Origin: Athripsodes cinereus
Taxonomy: Eukaryota; Arthropoda; Insecta; Trichoptera; Leptoceridae
Direction: 5' to 3'
Assembly (NCBI GenBank): GCA_947579605.1
Contig: OX388318.1
Span: 24,786,098-24,850,097, forward strand
Length of the DNA stretch: 64,000 bases
Numbering within the stretch: the stretch's first letter is position 1; each line of letters starts with the position of its first letter. The notes below the pieces were generated by a model that was not told the DNA's origin, did not search any database, and saw only the letters and a program-made list of their open reading frames with translations. Both the position numbers and the translations under genes were made by a program. This document shows, one piece after another, positions 55,546-64,000 of this stretch.

Positions 55546-56185
55546 AAAATAATATTAAATAAATAAAACTTTATTGCCAAAATATCCTCCTTAACACGAG
55601 ACTTGTCTCTATAAGGAGGATGTTTAGATTCAAGTTTTTATAAAATAGTCTATGTATTGTTATATCTGTATTGTTTGCTGTGTTCAATAAAATTATCATT
55701 ATGAAATGTAGTGTAAAAGTTTACCTATTATGTTTATGGAAAGTACCAAAAGTTGGGCTTATCGCATATGCGATTTCTTTCAACCAACCCAATAAAACGT
55801 TATCACATTGAAGATTAGTGGTCCTTTGATGAACCTTTGATAATTTTATTACGGCTCGCTCAGGGGGGCACGTTGATTGTTAGCAATGAAAAAGTAAAAG
55901 TAAAGACTTGAAATCTCAGATTTCCAGAATTGATGTTTTCCGTTACACACAAGTTTTTATCCTCCTGTCACTATATTTTCGAAAAGGTTCAGAAATTTGC
56001 AATATTTCATGATCTTTTCGGTTTTGCTTGGTTTTAAATATAGCAAAAGGGGACGCCAAAAAAATATTGACCTTCATCTTCCTTCACGACCCGGTATCAC
56101 TTGCTCCGTGGACTTGGGGTTGGAGACGCGTATAAAATACCTTGAAGGTTACCGTGCAGTCTAAAGAAGAGACATCTGCATTAGT
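55546..56185. other. No gene; hairpins and LINE 3' scrap
   Basis: A hairpin ATCCTCCTTA / TAAGGAGGAT lies at about 55584-55621. TTGGGCTTATCGCATATGCG near 55754 resembles the 20406 LINE end. Confidence 0.4.
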
Positions 56186-56189
56186 GCAA

Positions 56190-56420
56190 ATTTCTGTGGA
56201 CGGAAAAAGCTCGTTTCCACTATCCACTCTGTTTTCCATTTTTCTCTCTCTTGGGATGTCGTTATCCGCTTCATACCCGTGACGGGGTCATCCCGCTGAC
56301 TTCTAGTTGTTCATCTATCAATTTCATGTTTAGCTACATTGCCTGCCCATTCCCAATTTGATTATGAGATATGGTCCACCACATCGACAACTTTTGTTCG
56401 GCGTCCCATTTCCACATTTT
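56190..56420 (-). mobile_element. Decayed RTE-like LINE tail
   Basis: At about 56330-56410 the minus strand reads RTKVVDVVDHIS then NWEWAGNVAKHEIDR, the WAGHVAR-type motif. Stops and shifts are present. Confidence 0.6.
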
Positions 56421-56939
56421 ATTTTTTGTCTCTCAGACTTGCCTTTCCATAAATCTTTGAGTACACCTTAATCTGTACATGGTATCAACTGGCAGTGTGA
56501 TTAGTTGGAGACCGTTTGTCGTCGCCGGAAGAATCAGAAATTTTCTCATGAGGTTCATGACAACTTCTTTATTCTTGAGTTATACAAGCACATATACATT
56601 TGACAAGTAGAATCCAATATTTATAAAGTTATGAGATAGGAATGTAAGAAGCAATACATGTGAAGCATCAATCGAACTCACTCATATAAAAAGAATGGTC
56701 AACGAAGCGTAACCCATTCAATGAACTGCATATAAGTCTAAGAACCATCCCATGAACAATATTGTAAAACTGCATTAAGAGAAATAATAAAAGTATTTTA
56801 TTAATATTGTATAACTTCTTTTCAAATAATATGAAGACTTACAATGATTCTCAGGTCTATTGTTCATTATTTTGCTATGAGCATACCTAAATTTTGGGAT
56901 AAGATGTAATTAGGCATAATGTAGGCGTCCGATCTGATG
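56421..56939. other. No gene recognised
   Basis: Mixed sequence without a defined element. Confidence 0.35.
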
Positions 56940-56959
56940 CAGAGGTTACGCTCTTGCCT

Positions 56960-57352
56960 TGAAATGATGACGATGGTGATAATAATGTCGATTATGATGA
57001 CGACGATGATTATGTTGATGATGACGATGATGAAGATGATTATGAAGAAGAAAAACAAAATTTTGATGAATATGATGATAAAGATTATGATTATGATAAC
57101 GACGATGATGATGACGATGACGATGATGATAAAGATAATGATGAAGAAAAATAACAAAATTATTATGGCGATGATTATGACGATAAAGATTATGATTATG
57201 ATGACAACGAAGAAGAAGAAAATGATGATGAAGAAGAAGAAGATGATGATGATTATACTATGATGATGAAGAAGAGGAAGAAGATGATGATAATTACTAT
57301 GATGATGAAGAAGAAGAGGATGATGATGATGACGATGATGATGATTATAATT
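56960..57352. repeat. GAT/GAA trinucleotide microsatellite
   Basis: Nearly 400 bp of GAT, GAC, GAA and TAT triplets on the plus strand. Long frames on both strands here are by-products of low complexity. Confidence 0.9.
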
Positions 57353-57804
57353 GAGAGTGTTCAGAAAAAAAAATCGGTTTAAACAATGTTTTACACGATA
57401 ACTCATGTCCTTGTCAATGATTTAACGCAGGTTTGGGCATTATTAGAAACTAACTTTAAGAAGATGAATAGATACATAGTCTACATCTTCCCAACACCAC
57501 AACTTCCACGTTCCATTACAAAGTCTTGATTACGTTTTAATTCGGTTAGGTATTACTCTGCTCTTCTCTGCTTCGACTCGCTACCTACTTTCGGTACCTA
57601 CTCTGCCAGAAATCTTATTAAAGCATTAATTACTATTATGAATTTAAACGGCGTTGTTATAATACTAGATAATAATATATATATAGGCCTATGTTAATGT
57701 AATAAATTACACTTACATCATAGTGTAATTTTAAATGTTACGTAGATCAAACAATGACGGGTTTCATTATATAAAATTAACACTGTTTTTTTGTTTCAAT
57801 GAAG
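57353..57804. other. No gene recognised
   Basis: AT-rich spacer. Confidence 0.4.
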
Positions 57805-57955
57805 TGTATACAACGTATGCCACAAACACGCCCTGATGATGCCACAAGCGCTAGACGTGTTTATCGTATACAATTACAAAGTGCATTTGATTGCTTTATA
57901 GCTTTTACCAACGTATTGGCATCATCAGGGCTAAGTATAAAACTATAACATAAAA
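57805..57955. repeat. Foldback F4, rearranged copy
   Basis: GTGTATACAACGTATGCCAC and GCCCTGATGATGCCA, with GGCATCATCAGGGC at the right. Confidence 0.6.
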
Positions 57956-57974
57956 GGAACTTACCATCTTTTTT

Positions 57975-58620
57975 CAAAATAGCTATGAAAGCCCAGATTT
58001 ATTTAATTATTCATTATCAGCAGTTGATAACTGGATTGGCCGCAACATCAGTTTCCCAGGCCTGCTTATCACCATCGCAGGACCGAATGCAGAAATGGTT
58101 AAGGCCGACCAAGAGACACCTATATTATTATGGACCAACTAAAGAAGGAAATGGATTGTGGCACATTAGTAGATCTAAAGAGACTAGCTGAAAATAGGGA
58201 GAAATGGATAAGAAAATTCAAACTCGTTGCAGACCAATCCAATGGATTGTAACTCACTATAGTTGAATATTACATCAGCAGAATACTACAAACAATATTT
58301 ATATACATAAATGCAATGCAGTAGAAGAAATGTAGTAGAAATGAGGTTATTGAAAAGAATGTTTAGTAAAGGTTTGAGAAAAGTGCAGAATGAAATCTGG
58401 AGTAAAAAAAAGAATGAAAGTGAATAAACTACGGAGATTTGTGCACGTGGAAAAAATGGACTAGGACAGAATGACCGAAAAAGTATAAATGACTGAGAGG
58501 AAGGCGTTCAAGGATGTGGCCGTCCGAGGATCCAATGGCACAATAAGGATTGCATTCTTCTTCACCCGTGGATATTAAAGGAATGTCGCAGTTCCTATGT
58601 CATCCATACTTTTCATGCAA
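57975..58620 (+). mobile_element. Decayed LINE C-terminal pieces
   Basis: At about 58130-58250 the plus strand reads like LKKEMDCGTLVDLKRLAENR and KWIRKFK, a LINE tail. At 58400-58500 it reads VNKLRRFVHVEKM, as in 273-657. Many stops. Confidence 0.6.
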
Positions 58621-58701
58621 ATTCTTCTTAAGAAAGGGCTCAAGATTTGCCTGAAAAGCTATCCCCGACAAAATCTTCCCCAAAATTAAATACAACGTTA
58701 A

Positions 58702-59419
58702 GGGGCCCCTTTAGCAAAAACGATAAAACATTCAATTTTCAACAAGTTTGGTACACAAACTCTCAAAACTTGTTAACCCTACGAACATTTTGATTTGATA
58801 AAATATGAAAACAAATATTTATTATCAATATCAAACTTTAATTTTTAAAAAAACTCGATTTTAGCTTCATAGTATTCGTTTATAAAAAAGCATATTTCTA
58901 AAAATCGAATTCGGGGGTGTGTTTGGTACATAAATGCACGAGAATCCTAAAAAATTTCATATATTTATTTTAATATTGAGAATATTTAGATAGTTATTAC
59001 AATTACAGAACAAAAAAAATCTATTTTTTTTCGTTTTTTCATGGATATTGACCGACTTTAAAACATTTTTTTTTGATAAATTTCTCATATTTTGAAACCA
59101 AAAATCACCACATCAACTCAATTTTTTGTATACTAAAAAAAGTTTACTAAAATCTATAGTATTTATATGCTTGATAGGATGAATAAAAAAAATATATATT
59201 TTACAAATAATTTGTGTTTTGATATAACAAAGAGTACCTAAATAAATCTCGTCAGTCTGCAATTTATTAATTTTTTATAAAAAAAGTAATATTGGTAATA
59301 AATATTTGATTTTTTATTGTATCAAATCAATATGTTCGCAAGGGTCAACAAGTTTAGGCAATTTTTCTATCAAATTTGTTGAAAATAGAAAATTTTACCG
59401 TTTTTGCTAAACGGGGCCC
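58702..59419. mobile_element. TIR element flanked by TTAA
   Basis: The ends are GGGGCCCCTTTAGCAAAAAC and the complement of GGGCCCCGTTTAGCAAAAAC, then TTTTCAACAA in both; arms of about 50 bp. TTAA on each side (58698-58701 and 59420-59423) fits the piggyBac superfamily. 718 bp, no transposase. Confidence 0.78.
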
Positions 59420-59423
59420 TTAA

Positions 59424-59725
59424 TGCCAAGATCGTATTATTATCCATCAGGGCTACTCTTGACATAATCAAAATACTATATTACCTTGTCTTGATCTTAA
59501 TCAAACGAAATGCGAAGTGCATTTGGATTGTGTCAAGAGTAACCCTGCTGGTCCTACAGGATGGACAAGTGTTGAACACATTGAATAGGTAGGAGAGCAT
59601 GCATGAAGAATAATTATTGTATGACGATGACAGAAGCGAAATTTGTATGCTAGGATCGGAGTAAGTGGTGCTCGATCCTTTCTATCTTCCCCGCAAAGAA
59701 AACGGCGTGATGGTAATAAAGATAA
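59424..59725 (+). mobile_element. Decayed LINE 3' end
   Basis: At about 59610-59715: TGTATGACGATGACAGAAGC and an AAAACGGCGTGATGGTAATA end, as in the 273-657 family. Confidence 0.5.
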
Positions 59726-60135
59726 TAACATTTCTATTATATATATAATAATTTGATCATAGATAAGTGTATATGTACATTATTATTACATTTATAATGG
59801 TTTATGAAAGTTCAAAGTTTAGGTAAATCTAGATGGATATGTAGAATGTAGATATGTATGTAAGTATGTAAAATTAATAATACTTCCACTCGACGCTCGG
59901 CAGTTTTCCAGTAGAGTGAACATAAACGCTGATGATGGTTTATATACGTAGCAGGGAAACTGCACAATAACTGGACGGTGTAGAATATTCGGGCGATTTC
60001 AACTATAGGTTATCCAATAGTATCCAGTAAGAAAATATATATTGATGATCATAGTTGTATTATTATTATAATTATCTTTCACTTTTTTCGCTTCCTCTAC
60101 ATTCACTCTATCACGCAATGTTTAACCAACCATTC
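59726..60135. other. No gene recognised
   Basis: AT-rich; the last 75 bp resemble minus-strand LINE sequence that resumes after the hAT insert. Confidence 0.4.
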
Positions 60136-60143
60136 ATCTAAGC

Positions 60144-60854
60144 CAGTGATTCCCAAAGTGGTCTATATCGACCCCTAGGGGTCTATGACAACCTGCAAGG
60201 GGTCTACGTCAGCGAAAAAAAATTGGGGGTCCATGAAATGAAAATGGGGGTCCACGATAGTGGATCTCAACACATACACTGATAATACCTATTTACTTAC
60301 ATCATCGAGGGTATACAACCAAAATGCACTAAGTCAGTCTAGCGCTACAAAAGTTGTCAAAAACTATTCAAGTAATTAACATATTTCCTATGTTTAAATT
60401 TGTTTGCAAAGCCTAAAAGTCACTTACCAATATCATCTTAATTAAAGTTCAAACAATACATGGCGAATTTGTATTGATCTAAACACATTTTTTTTCATTT
60501 AACTGCCACCATGTCATCTCAAAACTGAAATGACTTAGTGCATTTTGGTTGTATACCCTCGGTTACTATCTTATAATATCAAGACATATACATTATTTAT
60601 AAAAGTACCTATCAAGTAAAAAAACTATACGTATATTTTACATAACAGATACAAAATTTTATTTTGAGAAGTTTTAATTTAAATTCAATTAATAAATGTA
60701 TAAATTAACATGTGTTTTTACTTTAAGTTTTTAACACTAAACTTCACTACAGTTAGAAATTTACAGGAAATCAATATCAGGTAAGTAGGGGGTCTACCCA
60801 ACACGGAAAAACATGGCAAGGGGTCTACGACACAAAAAAGTTTGGGGAACTCTG
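60144..60854. mobile_element. Non-autonomous hAT element with perfect TSD
   Basis: The ends are CAGTGATTCCCAAAGTGG and the complement of CAGAGTTCCCCAAACTTT, typical hAT. The perfect 8-bp duplication ATCTAAGC lies at 60136-60143 and 60855-60862. GGGGTCTA motifs repeat near both ends. 711 bp, no transposase. Confidence 0.88.
60306..60561. repeat. MITE nested in the hAT element
   Basis: Inverted ends CGAGGGTATACAACCAAAAT, running on through GCACTAAGTCA, perfect over about 31 bp. 256 bp, non-coding. Confidence 0.8.
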
Positions 60855-60862
60855 ATCTAAGC

Positions 60863-61270
60863 GATCGCATCTCCACTGCATTTATTCCACTTTCGTCCTT
60901 CTTCAACCATGTCCAAGTTCCATTTGCATACGTAAATGATGGTCATCATCATCATCATCATAGCCCTCAACGCTCCTCTTGGGAGCACAGGGCAGAAACC
61001 AGCCTCCTCCATTCAGAGCGTCTCTGCGCCAATTGCGTCACCTTTTTCCACGACATTCCCTGCGCTCTGATGTCGTTGTCATAGGAACGGTGTAAGTGAT
61101 GGTACCAGAATAGTATTGTGCACTACCATTTTATCCATGTTCGAAACATCGCCATTGCCGAAAATGGATCGAAGTGCAAAGTTCACTCTAGCACCGACCA
61201 CTTTCCTTCTTTCAATGTCCCTATCGCATCTTCCATCCCTCGCAAACAAACTTGCGATACATGAAAAACT
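60863..61270 (-). mobile_element. Decayed LINE sequence
   Basis: GAAACCAGCCTCCTCCATTC (60997) also occurs at 41276 in a LINE. A CAT run lies at 60944-60962. The frame is broken. Confidence 0.5.
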
Positions 61271-62854
61271 ACTTTAAAAATCATAATAGTCAATGATATC
61301 CTAATGATTAGAATTCCATAACTCTCCAACTCGGAATTCACTGCACAAGCATATTGTTTATAATTGTGAGGGTATCTTGAAGTGTATATAGGCTTTACAA
61401 AAAAACAAGATTTATTATAAAACTCCTTATCCGTGTTACTGCACTGTTTCCCTTATACATAGCGATAGCAGTGGCTTGGTATCGCAAAATTTTCCAGTAT
61501 CTGATCTTTAAAGGATATTATTATTGTCCCTATAAAGGATGTGGATGTAAATAGATAAGTATATAGGTAGGTAATAATATTAGTATATACGAATACTATA
61601 TAATGTTAACTTTTCGAATTTCGAAGAGGAAACACTATGAAAGCTCATTTCAATTTAGATTATAAAACAATGTATAAATAAAATCACTGTTTACTTTCAC
61701 TTGATAAGTATATTGGAATTAGAAGCTTTTCGGACTTACGTCCATCTTCAGTAATAATAACAAGTCTTCTTCTTCTTCTTCCTCGTGTAGCAGTTCATTG
61801 ATCTGTTGCTTCAGAAGTTGTTCCCTCTTGTGACACCGAGGACCAGCTATCCTTCCATCTTTTTGGTGGACTTCCTCGTGAACGTGAACCAGCTGGTATT
61901 TCCTTATCAGCAATGTGGGCGATCCTGTTTTCAGCCATCCTGTCCATGGTATAATAAGTACCTTATTATTTTTATAGTTTTCTTGCACCTGTTTTTGAAT
62001 AAAGTATTCTTATTCAAATTTATTTCATTCTTCATTCGCTCCACAAGTACATTAGTTCATCTAAAAAATAAGAAACTATTTGAATAGTGACAGAAGGCAT
62101 TTTTAAATATCAAAATATAGCCTTAACGGGATACAAATTATATACAACATCCATACAAACGAATTAATAAATCAGTTTATTTTTATTTATGTTAAATACA
62201 GTGTATTCATACAAAATCTATAAACAAAACTCATCTAAAAATAACGCCAAGAATGTACCAACTTGTATAAGAAATTCACACTTCAATTTATTACTGCTGC
62301 TGTACAATTACATACATTACCTTCAAAGTTTTAACTAAAAAGTTCGTTTTATCCGTATATTTCTAAAAAAAAGAGAAACCTTATCGTTTATTAATAAATA
62401 ATTCACCCTCTTGGTAGCGCGGATACTTAAAAAACTTCAATTTTATTTTTTCCACTTCGCATGCCTATATATTTTTAATAAAATACTATAGACAGGTACT
62501 AAAATATAACTTTCGTGGTTTCTTCGATATCGCACGAAGACAAATTCTGGAGATGTTTTCTTTAATTCCGCCCACAACAATATTTATTATTAATTTTTCC
62601 ATCGTATATTACCACTAACTTACGTTATGTTTATTATTAATGTTTCCATAACAAAATTTAAAGGAATTATGTATATTCCTTTACCTTATGTTAGACTGAT
62701 GATGAGAGCGAAAGCTACTAAAAGCGGGCTTGCAATCATTAAAATCACTGTATAAACACTTAATGTAAAAATATTTTGAAATGATTTTTAATATAAAATG
62801 TATTTATTCCAGAATAATACTATTTGAATATTTGAATTAGAATTTCATTTAAAA
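61271..62854. other. No gene recognised; CTT run
   Basis: TCTTCTTCTTCTTCTTCCTC at 61765-61784. ACTTACGTCCATCTTCAG (61735) echoes 21888. Otherwise AT-rich. Confidence 0.4.
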
Positions 62855-63130
62855 CTAGATGTTCCTACCCGGCGTCGCAAGGGTGAATTTCATTTTTTTT
62901 TTCGTTGTGGCAACACGACCGTGACAGCGGAATTGTCATACAAACGTCACTTTAATATAAAAATACAATCCAAATTTCCGACTTTTCCGTTAGATTTTCC
63001 GAAAAATTTATTTTATGCAAATCGTCTCCTAATAATTATGAACACAACAAAAAAAGAATTAGCCAATTCGGTTCAGCCGTTCTCAGGTTATGGGGGAACA
63101 TACATGGTCAACTCATTTTTATTTATGTAG
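62855..63130 (+). repeat. Dispersed lepidopteran-type retroposon end
   Basis: ACTAGATGTTCCTACCCGGC, GCAAATCGTCTCCTAATAAT, CCAATTCGGTTCAGCCGTTC and GGGGGAACATACATGGTCA. These strings are of a kind common in moth genomes; class not certain (RTE-related or Helitron). Confidence 0.55.
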
Positions 63131-64000
63131 ATAATTTAAAATGATCTTCCACCAAGTAAAATATTGACTAAACCTTTATAATTATTATACATCTTATACG
63201 AGTACAAACGATAGTCTGGTTTATTTGCTTGTTGTAGAAAAAAAAGATGGTGTAGATGCCTACACAAGTGTTGGTACACTTTCTGGAAGGGTAAAAAACG
63301 TATTTGTTTTCCAGAAAATGTAAAAAATATGTATAGTATTATAACCAGTGTAAATAAATAATGTTAAATAAAAAATTATAAAAAAATATGTATTTGTCTC
63401 CCACATTTTAGCTTGCTTGTACCTACTATCAGCGTTGTTTTTTTCAGTTTGATAATATTCGTAACCGTTGTAGCAGAATGAACCGTCGACGGAAGAAAGC
63501 ATTGTAAGAATCCTGCGTCCGTTAGCAAATAAAGTTGCCAGCTATAATAATGTCGTCTCGAATGTAATAGACAACTCGTGCATACTCACCCCTGAAGATG
63601 ACCGCCGCAGTTGTGGGTGAAACGTTGGAATAACATATGTATGTAAATAAAGAGTAGGTACTCTTAACCAAGCCTAAGTCGATTCCTAAGCGTCGAAACT
63701 CTGTGTTGTGCACTCCTTAAGAAAGTTCACGTATGTATGTGTATCATATACAACATAGCTACCTCTCTCTCTCTGGTTTCAATCCTGCGATTAGTTTGCA
63801 GCAATTATCTCTATAATTCTTCTCCTCCACTCCTCCCTGTCTTGTGCGGTTCTTTTGAATTCTGCATATGATGAGCATTGAAGAGAGACCCACCTCCACC
63901 CGGATATCTCAGGAGTTGTGAACTCCTATTTATCCGCATAATTAAACTAAAATTGTCCTCACGGGCAGGACTAAATTTGGGCAGGCCTGAAGGGCCAACC
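63131..64000. other. No gene; scattered repeat scraps
   Basis: CCTGAAGATGACCGCC and GTGAAACGTTGG (about 63592-63627) resemble a LINE-associated repeat. A CTCTCTCTCTCTC run is at 63763-63775. At 63780-63870 the minus strand resembles a LINE tail, cut by the window end. Confidence 0.4.

Noticed and set aside
56867..57406. 179-codon minus frame rich in Ile/Phe/His and the facing 108-codon plus frame
   Set aside because: Both come from the GAT/GAA microsatellite; low complexity, no domain.

Overview
The window looks like gene-poor, AT-rich DNA from an insect genome, most likely a moth or butterfly. I found no convincing host protein-coding gene and no host RNA gene. The organism call rests on the repeat content: a Kabuki/CsRn1-type Ty3-gypsy element, RTE-like LINE tails of a kind common in Lepidoptera, a Helitron fragment with typical lepidopteran ends, and many (AATA)n-tailed retroposon ends. 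It is an inference, not a proof.

Layout. 1-12.3 kb: 5'-truncated LINE inserts (several with perfect target-site duplications), a hAT-type element, a tRNA-derived SINE, palindromic foldback elements, a degenerate 38-bp minisatellite, and an 837-bp TIR element (9206-10042) that contains a SINE-like insertion. 12.3-18.2 kb: a complete LTR retrotransposon with two 474-bp LTRs that look identical, an intact gag, an intact pol (protease, RT, RNase H, integrase), a tRNA-Trp-type primer site, and a -1 frameshift signal (A AAA AAC, 8-nt spacer, H-type pseudoknot) joining gag to pol. 18.2-30 kb: more foldback and TIR elements, LINE 3' ends and SINEs. 30.1-35.9 kb: a second LTR element on the minus strand with 1721-bp LTRs (one mismatch seen), a perfect 4-bp duplication, and a single gene for a Gag-like capsid followed by an acidic linker and a predicted membrane segment; no pol. 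36-45 kb: an internally deleted mariner, a hAT-like element nested in a foldback element, and a Helitron whose empty site is preserved at 48.2 kb. 45-64 kb: decayed LINE C-termini, nested MITEs, a 0.4-kb GAT microsatellite, a TTAA-flanked TIR element, and a 711-bp hAT element holding another MITE.

How the parts work together. Only the 12.3-18.2 kb element appears able to encode its own movement. The 30-36 kb element is young but must use enzymes supplied in trans. Most other features are non-autonomous or dead copies, and their nesting gives a relative order of insertion. All family labels such as S1, F1-F7, M1 and R1 are mine. All comparisons were made by eye.
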